A stretch of DNA of 64,000 nt from Solibacillus isronensis (lineage in GTDB: Bacteria > Bacillota > Bacilli > Bacillales_A > Planococcaceae). A program made the position numbers and the translations under genes. The stretch covers positions 372,001-436,000 of the forward strand of contig NZ_JAMBOC010000001.1 of assembly GCF_023715405.1 (NCBI RefSeq), given 5' to 3'. The first letter of the stretch is position 1, and every line of letters starts with the position of its first letter. Shown here one piece after another: positions 46,509-55,645 of this stretch. Under the pieces are notes generated by a model, which worked only from the letters and a program-made list of their open reading frames with translations, had not been told where the DNA came from and searched no databases.

Positions 46509-48719
46509 TTGCGCAAAATTACGCAAAATCGTCAGCAAAATCCGAAGGCAAAGCAACGGGCAAGTTTAACTTTTCGGATGAATGTCCTTTTCTTTTCAAT
46601 ATTTGTTTTGTTCTCATTACTGATTTTTCGTCTAGGATATATACAAATTGTAAAAGGTGAAGATTATGTCCGCGCATTAGAGCGTACAGAGGAAGTACGG
46701 GTGAATACAAGTGTACCCCGTGGCCGTATTTTTGACCGCTATGGTCGTATTTTAGTTGATAATCAGCCAGAAAATGCGATTACGTATACAAAAATGCAAA
46801 CGACAAAATCCGCTGAAATGCTTGAAATTGCAGAAAAACTTGCACATATCATCGAGCAGCCGACAGAAAAAGTGACCCATCGAGATAAATTAGATTTCTG
46901 GATTTTACGGAATCCGGAAAAGGCAAAAGAAAAAGTTACAACAAAGGAAATGACGAAATTCCAACTTGAAAATGAAGATTTAGAAACGAAGGAAATCAAT
47001 AAAGAATACGATCGACGGATTCGGGATCGGATTACAGATAAAGAATTGGAGCAGCTTACAGAATTTGACCTGGAAGTTCTGGCCATTTATCGTGAAATGA
47101 TGACGGGCTATAATTTATCACCGCAAATTATTAAAGGTGAGAATGTTACACCAGAAGAGTTTGCCCGAGTTTCAGAACAGTTGGCGGATCTGCCTGGTGT
47201 GAATACGACAACCGATTGGAAACGCGTACGATTATCCCCGTTGGCAATATTAGGCCGAACAACGGTACCAAGTAAAGGTGTGCCTAAATCGAAACTGAAC
47301 CATTATTTGGCTCGTGATTATTCTCGTAACGACCGTGTTGGGGAAAGTTATTTTGAAGCACAGTATGAAGAAATATTGCAAGGTGAAAAATCGGTCGTTA
47401 AAAACATCACGAATAAAAAAGGTCAAGTGGTTGAAACGATGACGACTTTCGCAGGGGAGCCCGGTAAAGATTTAGTAACAACGATCGATGTGGAACTCCA
47501 GCAAAAAGCTGATGAAATTTTAGAAAAATATTTATTGGAATTGAAAGCTAAAGGTGGTTCCCAATTACTGGATCGCGGCTTTTTAGTTGCAATGAATCCA
47601 AAAACCGGCGAGCTTTTATCGGTAGTTGGTAAAAAAATTGAAAAAGATAAAGACACGGGCAAACCTTATATCGTTGACTATTCTTACGGTACATTTACGT
47701 CTGCATATGAAGCTGGGTCAACTGTAAAAGCAGCAACCGTCCTAATGGGATACAATGAAGGAGTTATTAAGCCAGGAACTGTCATGCTCGATTCACCCAT
47801 GCGAATCGGTAACATTACCTTAAATACACTATTCAACAAGACTGGTAGTGTTATGCTGAATGATTTGACGGCATTAGAGCGTTCATCAAACGTCTATATG
47901 TTCAAAATTGCGATGGGTATTGGCGGTCGTACGTATTCACCTGGTATGCGATTTAGTTTAGCATCAGGTACATTGCAAACAATGCGAAATGAATATGCGC
48001 AGTTTGGACTAGGTGTACCAACGGGGGTTGACCTTCCTGGTGAATCAACTGGCTATCAGGCTGACCCGGATACCGATGTAAAACTATTAAACTTGGCAAT
48101 CGGACAGTTTGATACGTATACAACGATGCAATTGGCACAATATATTTCAACTATTGCAAATGATGGTTACCGCATCCAACCAAGAATGTTAAAGGAAATT
48201 CGCAACCCGTCTAAAGATGGAGAATATTTAGGGCAAGTTGTGGAAGAAGTAACACCTAAAATTTTAAACAAAATTGAAAACAGCCAACAGGAAATTGATC
48301 ATGTTAAAGAAGGTTTACGCCGCGTTTACTTCGGTGCGAATGGATCTGCTCGTCGTCAATTTGAAACGGCAGACTATACAGCAGCTGGTAAAACAGGTAC
48401 AGCCGAGGTAGTTTACTATGGACCACAGCGTGATAAATGGAAAACGAACACGATTAACATTGTCCATGTAGGTTTTGCTCCGTACGATGACCCAGAGATT
48501 GCATATGCAGTCATCTATCCATGGGCAACGACGAACTTTAACAATAACTATTTACCACAGGCGAATTTGACGGCTCGTGAATTAGTTGATTCATATTTTG
48601 AGTTAAAAAACAAATATGCGGATGAGGGCTTATCTACAAGTAAAGTAGAAAAACCAATCATTAAGCATTCTGATGAAAAGCTGGATGAGGACGAAGAAGT
48701 CGAAACAGTAAATGAATAA
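46509..48719 (+). CDS. pbpA: Penicillin-binding protein 2A, class B transpeptidase PbpA
   Basis: A 736-residue class B PBP; PBP2a supports cylindrical wall growth and spore outgrowth in B. subtilis. There is one membrane anchor (about 25-46), a dimerisation/pedestal domain with RGRIFDRYGRIL, and a transpeptidase domain with S404-T-V-K407, S459-S-N461 and K628-T-G630. The C-terminal tail is acidic (DEKLDEDEEVETVNE). The start is TTG 46509 behind AAGGAAGGGGAAG; an in-frame ATG at 46470 lacks a ribosome binding site. Gene order sodA ... pbpA-pstS follows B. subtilis. Confidence 0.94.
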   Translation: MRKITQNRQQNPKAKQRASLTFRMNVLFFSIFVLFSLLIFRLGYIQIVKGEDYVRALERTEEVRVNTSVPRGRIFDRYGRILVDNQPENAITYTKMQTTKSAEMLEIAEKLAHIIEQPTEKVTHRDKLDFWILRNPEKAKEKVTTKEMTKFQLENEDLETKEINKEYDRRIRDRITDKELEQLTEFDLEVLAIYREMMTGYNLSPQIIKGENVTPEEFARVSEQLADLPGVNTTTDWKRVRLSPLAILGRTTVPSKGVPKSKLNHYLARDYSRNDRVGESYFEAQYEEILQGEKSVVKNITNKKGQVVETMTTFAGEPGKDLVTTIDVELQQKADEILEKYLLELKAKGGSQLLDRGFLVAMNPKTGELLSVVGKKIEKDKDTGKPYIVDYSYGTFTSAYEAGSTVKAATVLMGYNEGVIKPGTVMLDSPMRIGNITLNTLFNKTGSVMLNDLTALERSSNVYMFKIAMGIGGRTYSPGMRFSLASGTLQTMRNEYAQFGLGVPTGVDLPGESTGYQADPDTDVKLLNLAIGQFDTYTTMQLAQYISTIANDGYRIQPRMLKEIRNPSKDGEYLGQVVEEVTPKILNKIENSQQEIDHVKEGLRRVYFGANGSARRQFETADYTAAGKTGTAEVVYYGPQRDKWKTNTINIVHVGFAPYDDPEIAYAVIYPWATTNFNNNYLPQANLTARELVDSYFELKNKYADEGLSTSKVEKPIIKHSDEKLDEDEEVETVNE

Positions 48720-48726
48720 AATAAAG

Positions 48727-48757
48727 ATCCCGTAGTGTCTAGCTACGGGATTTTTTT
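48727..48757 (+). terminator. Rho-independent terminator of pbpA
   Basis: ATCCCGTAG / CTACGGGAT with a 7-base loop, then seven T residues. Confidence 0.92.
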
Positions 48758-48771
48758 AAGGGGAAGATTCG

Positions 48772-49185
48772 ATGAGAAAGAAAATCGTACATATTGTCGT
48801 TATCGTCGGTGCCTTAAGTAATGCAGCGATTTTAGCATTTATGGACATGCCGGTGTGGCTCATAATCTTAATGTCGGTTATATATATCGTTATGTTTGAA
48901 GGGCTCCTGCTAATACTGGAACCACGCTTAGTCCGTGCTGAACGTGAACGGAATATTAAAGCCTTTCCCTTTTTGAGGGAGCTGGTCGTCGCTAAAAAAG
49001 CGACGGTTACTTTGCGGGATGGTTCGGTGTTATATAATGCGACGTTTGAAGGCTATGTCCATCCAAAAGATGCAAAAACGATTTTACTTTATGTACATAA
49101 AGTAAAGACAAAAAAGGAAATGCCAACATTTACAGAACATTCTATTAAACTTATTAACATAAAAAGTGTAAAAAAGATTCAATAA
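48772..49185 (+). CDS. Small membrane protein with a charged cytoplasmic domain, unknown
   Basis: I do not recognise this 137-residue protein. It has two hydrophobic segments (about 5-23 and 27-51) joined by a short turn, and a basic cytoplasmic tail (ERERNIKAFPFLRELVVAKKATVTLRDGSVLYNATFEGYVHPKDAKTILL) predicted beta-rich. The TVTLRDGSVLYNATFEGY part looks like a small Sm-like or SH3-like barrel, which is speculative. It has its own AAGGGGAAG site and terminator, in the interval between pbpA and pstS. Confidence 0.72.
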   Translation: MRKKIVHIVVIVGALSNAAILAFMDMPVWLIILMSVIYIVMFEGLLLILEPRLVRAERERNIKAFPFLRELVVAKKATVTLRDGSVLYNATFEGYVHPKDAKTILLYVHKVKTKKEMPTFTEHSIKLINIKSVKKIQ

Positions 49186-49195
49186 GAAGAAAATG

Positions 49196-49234
49196 AGACA
49201 ATTTGCGGAGAGCTACCGTAAATTGTCTTTTTTA
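49196..49234 (+). terminator. Rho-independent terminator before pstS
   Basis: AGACAATTTGCGG / CCGTAAATTGTCT with a 7-base loop and one mismatch, followed by six T residues. The Pho box begins directly after it. Confidence 0.88.
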
Positions 49235-49261
49235 TTTACAAAGCTTTACATTCAATTAACG
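49235..49261 (+). promoter_or_regulatory. PhoP box upstream of pstS
   Basis: Three direct repeats TTTACA (49235), TTTACA (49245) and TTAACG (49256) are spaced 10 and 11 bases apart, matching the tandem TT(A/T/C)ACA array bound by PhoP in Bacillus. TATATAAG at 49269-49276 may be the -10. Phosphate-starvation control of the pst operon is the expected result. Confidence 0.78.
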
Positions 49262-49344
49262 GCTGAATTATATAAGCTTAATAAATTTTCTCTATAGTTG
49301 GAAATGTAAGAAAAACATCTATTAAACAAGCGGAGGAATTACAA

Positions 49345-50316
49345 ATGAAAAAGTGGCAGTACTTAACATCAACAGCTTTACTAGGTTCAGCAATTCTTTT
49401 AGGAGCATGTGGCGGAGAAGAAAATAGTGATGAAACGTCAACTTCAGCAAAAACAAACACAGAACAAGCAGAAGCTGGCAGCGCACAATTAACAGGTAAC
49501 GTAGTAGGCGATGGTTCATCAACAGTTGCTCCAATTACAGAAGCGTTAGTTGAAGAATACGCTGCGGTACAAAAAGATGTACGCGTAGCAGTTGGTGTAT
49601 CTGGTACAGGCGGCGGATTCGAAAAATTCATCAATGGTGAAACGGATTTCTCAAACGCTTCTCGTCCAATCAAAGATACTGAAATGGAAGAGCTTAAAAA
49701 TGCAGGAGTAGAATATACAGAATTTGAACTTGCTTACGATGGTTTATCAGTAGTTGTACATCCTGAAAATACTTGGGCAAAAGATCTTACAGTTGATCAA
49801 TTAAAACAGATTTGGGTTGAAGACGGTTCTACGAAAAAATGGTCTGATATTGATCCATCATGGCCGGATGAAGAAATCGTATTCTACTCACCAGGTTCTG
49901 ACTCAGGTACGTATGATTACTTCGATGAGATCATTCTAGATGGTGAAGACATTGTTAAATCGGCAACATTATCTGAAGATGACAACGTGTTAGTACAAGG
50001 TGTAACAGCAGACAAAAATGCAATCGGCTATTTCGGTTATGCGTACTACCTGGAAAATAAAGACAAATTACAAGTTGTAACTGTAGACGGAGTGGAACCG
50101 ACAAACGAAACAATCGAATCAGGTGAATATTCTCCATTATCACGTCCACTATTCGTTTATGTGAAAAACAGTGCGGTTAAAGACAATGAAGCTACATATG
50201 ACTTCATGAAATTCACACTTGAAAACGCTGGTGAAATGGCAGAAGTAGTAGGTTATGTTGGCCTGCCAGATGAAAAGTATGAAGAAGCTTTAAAAGAGTT
50301 GGAAACACTAAAATAA
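49345..50316 (+). CDS. pstS: Phosphate ABC transporter substrate-binding lipoprotein PstS
   Basis: PstS captures phosphate outside the membrane for PstCAB. The 323-residue precursor has a signal peptide with lipobox LLGACGG (Cys22), an acidic Ser/Thr-rich linker, and phosphate-binding loops GDGSSTVAPI, ASRPIKD and SPGSDSGTYDYFDE. AGCGGAGG precedes ATG 49345. A hairpin after the gene probably lowers transcription of the membrane components relative to PstS. Confidence 0.95.
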   Translation: MKKWQYLTSTALLGSAILLGACGGEENSDETSTSAKTNTEQAEAGSAQLTGNVVGDGSSTVAPITEALVEEYAAVQKDVRVAVGVSGTGGGFEKFINGETDFSNASRPIKDTEMEELKNAGVEYTEFELAYDGLSVVVHPENTWAKDLTVDQLKQIWVEDGSTKKWSDIDPSWPDEEIVFYSPGSDSGTYDYFDEIILDGEDIVKSATLSEDDNVLVQGVTADKNAIGYFGYAYYLENKDKLQVVTVDGVEPTNETIESGEYSPLSRPLFVYVKNSAVKDNEATYDFMKFTLENAGEMAEVVGYVGLPDEKYEEALKELETLK

Positions 50317-50331
50317 TTTCGATGTTTAATA

Positions 50332-50366
50332 GTGTGGGGTGGCTCTCATGCCCCACACATTTTTTA
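50332..50366 (+). terminator. Attenuating hairpin between pstS and pstC
   Basis: A perfect GTGTGGGG / CCCCACAC stem with an 11-base loop is followed by ATTTTTTAA. Located inside an operon after the binding-protein gene, it likely acts as a partial terminator. Confidence 0.8.
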
Positions 50367-50421
50367 ATTCTGAAAATTGATTGATTTAATTTATATAGAT
50401 GACTGGAAGGAGTTTTCGCAC

Positions 50422-51366
50422 ATGGCTCTTAAACAACAGGAGCAAGTAAGTGTCCAACAATTAATCGAACGTTCGCGCAATCGCAAAGGAAAGAAAGTAA
50501 TCGAAAAGTTAGTACCTATGGGGTTATTTCTAGCAGCGACGATTTCGGTTCTTACGACGTTTGGGATTGTATTTACACTAATATTCGAGACATTCGAATT
50601 CTTTACGCGAGTGTCGATTACAGATTATTTATTTGGTACAGAATGGCTGCCATTCTCAGGTAAGGAGCCGTTGTATGGAATATTACCATTAATATTCGGG
50701 ACATTTAAAATTACACTGATTGCTATTATTGTAGCAGTGCCATTCGGTTTAGGCGCTGCCATTTATCTGAGTGAATATGCATCAGAACGTGTACGAAAAA
50801 TCATTAAACCGATTTTAGAAGTACTTGCAGGTGTACCGACGATTGTTTACGGGTTCTTTGCCTTAACATTCATTACACCGATATTACAGGCGGTTATTCC
50901 AGATTTAAAAATTTTCAACGCAATCAGTCCTGGGATCGTTGTCGGAATTATGATACTTCCAATGATCACTTCAATGTCCGAAGATGCGATGAGCTCAGTT
51001 CCAAGGTCGATTCGGGAAGGTGCATTAGGGTTAGGTGCAACAAAATTCGAAGTAGCAGTGAAAGTTGTTCTGCCAGCCGCATTATCTGGAATTGTCGCTT
51101 CTGTCGTATTAGGTATTTCCCGGGCAATAGGGGAGACGATGATTGTTTCACTGGCAGGCGGATCTACACCAAAATTCGACTTTGGCTTTACGGATTCGAT
51201 TCAAACGATGACCGCCTATATCGTGCAAGTTACGACAGGTGATGCCGGCTATGGTACAACAATTTACTACTCGATTTACGCTGTTGGATTCACATTGTTT
51301 ATTTTCACATTAGCGATGAATTTACTCGCAACCTATATTTCAAAACGCTTCCGAGAGGAGTATTAA
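50422..51366 (+). CDS. pstC: Phosphate ABC transporter permease PstC
   Basis: A 314-residue membrane permease with a cytoplasmic N-terminus (about 30 residues) and six predicted helices. Family motifs are GTEWLPFSGKEPLYGILPLIFGT, ILEVLAGVPTIVYGFFAL, and the EAA loop REGALGLGATKFEVAVKVVLPAALSGI. ATG 50422 is used because GGAAGGAG lies upstream. It pairs with PstA, whose gene starts one base after its stop codon. Confidence 0.94.
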   Translation: MALKQQEQVSVQQLIERSRNRKGKKVIEKLVPMGLFLAATISVLTTFGIVFTLIFETFEFFTRVSITDYLFGTEWLPFSGKEPLYGILPLIFGTFKITLIAIIVAVPFGLGAAIYLSEYASERVRKIIKPILEVLAGVPTIVYGFFALTFITPILQAVIPDLKIFNAISPGIVVGIMILPMITSMSEDAMSSVPRSIREGALGLGATKFEVAVKVVLPAALSGIVASVVLGISRAIGETMIVSLAGGSTPKFDFGFTDSIQTMTAYIVQVTTGDAGYGTTIYYSIYAVGFTLFIFTLAMNLLATYISKRFREEY

Positions 51367-51367
51367 T

Positions 51368-52246
51368 ATGCGCTATATTCAAGAAGATTTAGTAATGAAG
51401 CGGATGAATAAACGCCTCAATTCGAATAAATTGTGGAAAATCATTTTCATTATTGCTACAAGTTTTGCCCTTGTTTCTTTAGGTATGTTACTTTACCGAA
51501 TTTTGTCGCAGGGACTTGGTTTTTTAGATATGAATTTCATTACAAACTTCGCGTCACGTATTCCCGAAAATGCAGGGATTAAAGCAGCGCTGGTCGGATC
51601 TTTATGGCTAATGAGCGTAGTTGCTCCTGTCTCGATTATTTTAGGGGTAAGTACAGCGCTGTATTTGGAGGAATATGCAAAGCAAAACAAATTAAATGAT
51701 TTTATCCGGATAAATATTTCTAACTTGGCAGGAGTTCCTTCAATTGTTTTCGGTTTACTAGGACTAACAATTTTCGTTCGACTGTTTGGCTTTGAAAAAA
51801 GTATTTTGGCCGCGGGATTGACGATGAGTTTACTTATATTACCGGTAATCATTGTAGCGGCTCAAGAAGCGATCCGTGCGGTACCGAACGAACAGCGTGA
51901 AGCTTCGTACGGAATGGGTGCGACGAAATGGCAAACGATTGTCCGGGTTGTTCTTCCAGCTGCTATACCGGGAATTCTAACGGGTAGTATTTTAGCGTTA
52001 TCACGCGCAATTGGTGAAACAGCACCATTAGTAGTAATCGGAATCCCGGTGATATTACAATTTTTGCCAACGGGTTATCTCGATACATTTACCGCTTTGC
52101 CGATGCAGATTTTCGACTGGGCAAAACGTCCGCAAGAAGCGTTCCAGTATGTGGCATCTGCCGGAATCATCGTATTAATGATTTTCCTGTTAACGATGAA
52201 CTCCATTGCAATCTTTATTCGAAATAAATTCCAAAAACGATATTAG
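51368..52246 (+). CDS. pstA: Phosphate ABC transporter permease PstA
   Basis: A 292-residue permease with NLAGVPSIVFGLLGLTIFV, the EAA loop REASYGMGATKWQTIVRVVLPAAIPGILTG and AIGETAPLVVIGIP. GAGAGGAG precedes ATG 51368; a second in-frame ATG at 51395 (MKRMNKRLN) is a possible alternative. It is coupled to pstC by near-contact of stop and start. Confidence 0.94.
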   Translation: MRYIQEDLVMKRMNKRLNSNKLWKIIFIIATSFALVSLGMLLYRILSQGLGFLDMNFITNFASRIPENAGIKAALVGSLWLMSVVAPVSIILGVSTALYLEEYAKQNKLNDFIRINISNLAGVPSIVFGLLGLTIFVRLFGFEKSILAAGLTMSLLILPVIIVAAQEAIRAVPNEQREASYGMGATKWQTIVRVVLPAAIPGILTGSILALSRAIGETAPLVVIGIPVILQFLPTGYLDTFTALPMQIFDWAKRPQEAFQYVASAGIIVLMIFLLTMNSIAIFIRNKFQKRY

Positions 52247-52258
52247 GAGTGAAATGGA

Positions 52259-53074
52259 ATGGTCCAACTATTAACGAAAAATAATGTGCGTCAACCTGCA
52301 ATGGGCATCGAATCGAATCAGGCGAATGTCATGCAGTCTAATAACTTTAATTTATGGTATGGGAATCACCATGCTTTAAAAGATATCAACTTGGACATGA
52401 AAGAAAATGAAGTAACGGCAATTATTGGGCCTTCTGGCTGCGGGAAATCGACCTATATTAAAGCATTAAATCGGATGGTTGAACTTGTGCCAATCGTACG
52501 TACATCAGGGGAGATCAATTACCGTGGCCGCAATATTTTTTCGGACGGCTATGAAGTGGAAGAACTTCGAACGAAAGTCGGTATGGTATTCCAAAAGCCA
52601 AACCCGTTTCCAAAGTCGATTTACGATAATATCGCATACGGCCCACGCATTCATGGGATTAAAAACAAGAAAATTCTCGATGAAATTGTTGAAAAGTCAT
52701 TACGTGGTGCAGCCATTTGGGATGAAGTAAAAGATCGCTTAAACCAAAATGCCTATGGATTATCGGGTGGTCAGCAGCAGCGTATTTGTATCGCACGCTG
52801 CCTTGCAATCGAACCGGATGTCATTTTAATGGATGAGCCGACATCAGCGCTTGATCCGATTTCGACTTTAAAAGTAGAAGAGCTTGTACAGCAGATGAAA
52901 GAACAGTATTCGATCGTCATTGTGACACATAACATGCAGCAGGCAGCACGTATTTCCGACAAAACGGCCTTCTTCCTGAACGGGGAAGTCGTGGAGTTTG
53001 ATAAAACAGATATCATTTTCTCGACGCCGTCAGATCAGCGCACCGAAGACTATATTTCCGGTCGATTTGGATAA
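52259..53074 (+). CDS. pstB: Phosphate ABC transporter ATP-binding protein PstB
   Basis: A 271-residue ATPase with Walker A GPSGCGKS (57-64), the PstB-specific [23 protein letters not shown], signature LSGGQQQR and Walker [16 protein letters not shown], with the switch His in VTHNMQQA. Only one pstB is present here, whereas B. subtilis has two (pstBA, pstBB). phoU starts 18 bases downstream. Confidence 0.96.
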   Translation: MVQLLTKNNVRQPAMGIESNQANVMQSNNFNLWYGNHHALKDINLDMKENEVTAIIGPSGCGKSTYIKALNRMVELVPIVRTSGEINYRGRNIFSDGYEVEELRTKVGMVFQKPNPFPKSIYDNIAYGPRIHGIKNKKILDEIVEKSLRGAAIWDEVKDRLNQNAYGLSGGQQQRICIARCLAIEPDVILMDEPTSALDPISTLKVEELVQQMKEQYSIVIVTHNMQQAARISDKTAFFLNGEVVEFDKTDIIFSTPSDQRTEDYISGRFG

Positions 53075-53092
53075 TGAGAAAAGGAGAATGAT

Positions 53093-53749
53093 ATGATGAT
53101 TAGAGAACGCTTTGAACAAGATCTAATAGCGGTACAGCAAGATTTAATGGAGCTGTGTGATTTAAGTATTCATGCATTACAGGAGTCTTTTAAAGCCTTT
53201 TTAAAAAAGGATATTGATTTAGCTCTACAGGTAATTGATACCGATCCGAAAATTAATCGGTTGGAAGAATTGATCAATGACCGTGTGATTTTACTGATTG
53301 CAAAACAACAGCCTGTTGCGACTGATTTGCGTCGCTTAATCGTTGTCATCAAAGCAGCATCAGATATGGAGCGAATCGGGGATCATGCGGTCAATATTGC
53401 AAAGGAATCGATACGCATTGGGAATGCACCTTTTGTCACAAGCGTGGAACCGATTGAGGAAATGTTCCATAAAACGATTTTAATGCTGCGCCAAATTGTC
53501 GATGCATTTATAGAGGAAAATACAATCAAGGCAAAAGAAATTGCGAATCTTGATGATGAAGTCGACGAATTAACAGGCAATACGCTCAGTAACTTAATGA
53601 AGCTGTCTGTTTCCAATGAACATGTGGCGCAAGTGACAAGTTTATCCTACGTATGCCGCTGTATTGAACGTGCGGCAGACCATGCAACAAATATTGCCGA
53701 GCATTTATTCTACCTTGTAAAAGGGAAGCATTATGAGCTGAATAATTAA
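53093..53749 (+). CDS. phoU: Phosphate signalling protein PhoU
   Basis: A 218-residue PhoU with two three-helix repeats. It has the metal-binding family motifs VIKAASDMERIGDHAVNIAKE and YVCRCIERAADHATNIAEHLFYLV (E/DxxxD patterns). PhoU links phosphate transport to signalling in many bacteria; B. subtilis lacks phoU in its pst operon, so its presence here is a difference. ATG 53093 or 53096 are possible starts after AAAGGAG. The terminator after it closes the pst operon. Confidence 0.94.
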   Translation: MMIRERFEQDLIAVQQDLMELCDLSIHALQESFKAFLKKDIDLALQVIDTDPKINRLEELINDRVILLIAKQQPVATDLRRLIVVIKAASDMERIGDHAVNIAKESIRIGNAPFVTSVEPIEEMFHKTILMLRQIVDAFIEENTIKAKEIANLDDEVDELTGNTLSNLMKLSVSNEHVAQVTSLSYVCRCIERAADHATNIAEHLFYLVKGKHYELNN

Positions 53750-53755
53750 ATGTCC

Positions 53756-53797
53756 AAAGTATAGGGAGGAAACTTCTTATACTTTTTTGTTTTTTTG
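53756..53797 (+). terminator. Terminator of the pst-phoU operon
   Basis: AAAGTATA / TATACTTT with a 14-base loop, followed by TTTGTTTTTTT. Its T tail touches the -35 of the next promoter. Confidence 0.75.
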
Positions 53798-53822
53798 AAA
53801 CGTCGGATAATTGGCAATCGTT
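53796..53822 (+). promoter_or_regulatory. ECF-type promoter upstream of the sigma factor gene
   Basis: TGAAAC at 53796-53801 and CGTT at 53819-53822 are separated by 17 bases. This resembles ECF promoters of the SigW/SigM/SigV type (TGAAAC-N16/17-CGT). It suggests that the sigma factor transcribes its own gene. Confidence 0.6.
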
Positions 53823-53851
53823 TACAATGTAAGAAAGGGGGGCGGCGTAAT

Positions 53852-54349
53852 ATGAATGAGGATATCGAGCAGATTATTGATGAATACAGTAAGCATTTAT
53901 TGCGCATCGCATACTTTTACACAAAAAATCGCCATGCTGCCGAAGACATTGTACAGGATGTTTACATAAAATTTATGCAGTCCGACTACTCGGAAAGCGG
54001 TCAATTAAGAGCGTATTTAACAAAGATGACGGTTAATAAAAGTAAAGATTACTTAAAGAGCTGGGCGTATAAAAAAATACAATTTGATACGAAATGGTGG
54101 ATGAAAGCGACGGACCATGATCATGTCATCCAGCAAGAAGAACGTTCCAATATCGGGGCAGCTATTTTAAAGCTGCCATTGATATACCGGGAACCAATTA
54201 TATTGTATTACTACGAAGAAATGAGTGTCCTGCAAGTGGCGGCCATATTGCAGATTAACGAAAATACTGTAAAGACCCGTTTAAGACGGGGACGCGAACA
54301 ATTAAGGCCAGTGCTGGAAGGAGAATGGGAGGTGCTTCGTCATGAATGA
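53852..54349 (+). CDS. ECF (extracytoplasmic function) sigma factor
   Basis: A 165-residue sigma-70 family factor with only regions 2 and 4. Region 2 is seen at about 8-72 (LRIAYFYTKNRHAAEDIVQDVYIKFM, YLTKMTVNKSKDYLKSW) and region 4 at about 105-155 (LKLPLIYREPIILYYYEEMSVLQVAAILQINENTVKTRLRRGREQL, a clear helix-turn-helix). ATG 53852 is used, although AAAGGGGGG lies about 12 bases upstream. It overlaps the next gene by eight bases, the usual arrangement of ECF factors and their anti-sigma. I cannot assign it to a named B. subtilis ECF factor. Confidence 0.9.
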   Translation: MNEDIEQIIDEYSKHLLRIAYFYTKNRHAAEDIVQDVYIKFMQSDYSESGQLRAYLTKMTVNKSKDYLKSWAYKKIQFDTKWWMKATDHDHVIQQEERSNIGAAILKLPLIYREPIILYYYEEMSVLQVAAILQINENTVKTRLRRGREQLRPVLEGEWEVLRHE

Positions 54350-55562
54350 GTTCAAAAAAGCATTAATGGATGTTGCAGGAGATTTAACGGAAAGTGAAAC
54401 TGCTGTAAAAAATGCTCTATTACTTAAAAAGCCTCGTAACAAAAGAGTAAAAATAGGCTACTATTTATTGCCTGTAGTAATTGTGTCTCTATTCCTTTTT
54501 ACCTGGCAGTTATTTATTCCGCAAATGATGGATATTAAGCAAGCTGACCAACCTACGAATGAAGATTTATTTGAATTTATCACTGCACTTGAAGAAATGG
54601 ATTATAAAGGCGATATAGAGACTAGTCGTGCTAATGCTTACTTACAAATGGTGGAGATTATAGGAATACCTAAATATGCAAAGAGTACAGGAATTACGAT
54701 TTCAGATGAGGATCGTCAGCAGGCGAAAAATCTCCTAGAACAAAAATGGAGAGAAAGAGATTTTGCAGGGGTATTGGCATCAGCTTCTGCTCATATTTCT
54801 AAAGAAAAATTTGATGAAAATATTGCCCCTCTATTAATCGAGAGGTTTGCCTATGCTAAAAAGTTAGAAGAGAGAATGTATCAGGATTACGCGAAAATGC
54901 TACCGGGAATTGCTAATTCCTATGGAGATTTCATGGGATCCTCCTACATGGAAGTACATTATAAATCACAATTAGATCAGTTTAAAGAACAACATAATAT
55001 TATAATTTCAGCTAATAAAAGTTCAAGTACTTCTGGTTCAGTAGTAGCGGTAGAGGATAATATGTTTTTATTTGTTAAAAATATGACAACAAACGAATAT
55101 AATCAGATGTCCCCTCGTATTTTTGTAGATAAATTTGCTGCATGGTTTATAAACGATCCGCAAAAGCCGGTTCAAGTAGGCGATTATGTAAATTTAAAAG
55201 AAACGGTAATTTCAGAAGACAGAATAGGAATTGAATTCGCAGGTGTAGGTCTTCATTATGGTCTGGAAATACTTTTGCCTAAAGAACACGCCCAAAAAAT
55301 AAAAGAGATATCATTAACCGAACCAGTTCTAGAAGAATTTAACGAGATATACGAGAAAGCTACACTTATAAATGAAGAGGCAATCGAAATACTGGAGCCG
55401 CCGCTTTGTATTGTCCATATTGAAGGGAAATCCTATACGGTTTGGCAGAACGAGAAAGATCTGCTTTATATCCTTCAGTTTGGTAAGAAAGAGTTGGCCA
55501 CATTTACGGAATCTACTTCAAAAAAAATATTAACTTTATTTCAACAATTTATTTATGAATAA
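54342..55562 (+). CDS. Probable membrane anti-sigma factor with a large unrecognised extracytoplasmic domain
   Basis: A 406-residue protein with a short cytoplasmic N-terminus (1-37), one membrane helix (about 40-59, YYLLPVVIVSLFLFTWQLF) and a 345-residue outer domain. The position, overlapping the ECF gene by eight bases, and topology strongly suggest an anti-sigma factor. No zinc-binding HxxxCxxC motif is visible, and I do not recognise the outer domain. It is helical and charged in its first half (SDEDRQQAKNLLEQKWRERDF) and beta-rich later (VQVGDYVNLKETVISEDRIGIEFAGVG). Its base composition is more AT-rich than the neighbouring genes. The outer part may sense a signal at the wall; that is inference. 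Confidence 0.75.
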   Translation: MNEFKKALMDVAGDLTESETAVKNALLLKKPRNKRVKIGYYLLPVVIVSLFLFTWQLFIPQMMDIKQADQPTNEDLFEFITALEEMDYKGDIETSRANAYLQMVEIIGIPKYAKSTGITISDEDRQQAKNLLEQKWRERDFAGVLASASAHISKEKFDENIAPLLIERFAYAKKLEERMYQDYAKMLPGIANSYGDFMGSSYMEVHYKSQLDQFKEQHNIIISANKSSSTSGSVVAVEDNMFLFVKNMTTNEYNQMSPRIFVDKFAAWFINDPQKPVQVGDYVNLKETVISEDRIGIEFAGVGLHYGLEILLPKEHAQKIKEISLTEPVLEEFNEIYEKATLINEEAIEILEPPLCIVHIEGKSYTVWQNEKDLLYILQFGKKELATFTESTSKKILTLFQQFIYE

Positions 55563-55645
55563 TTTATGAAATGAAAGGGTACATGGTACAATAAAGGTAA
55601 TTCAAATAAGTTACGTACTTATTTAAGTGTAAAGGGGTAGACAGC

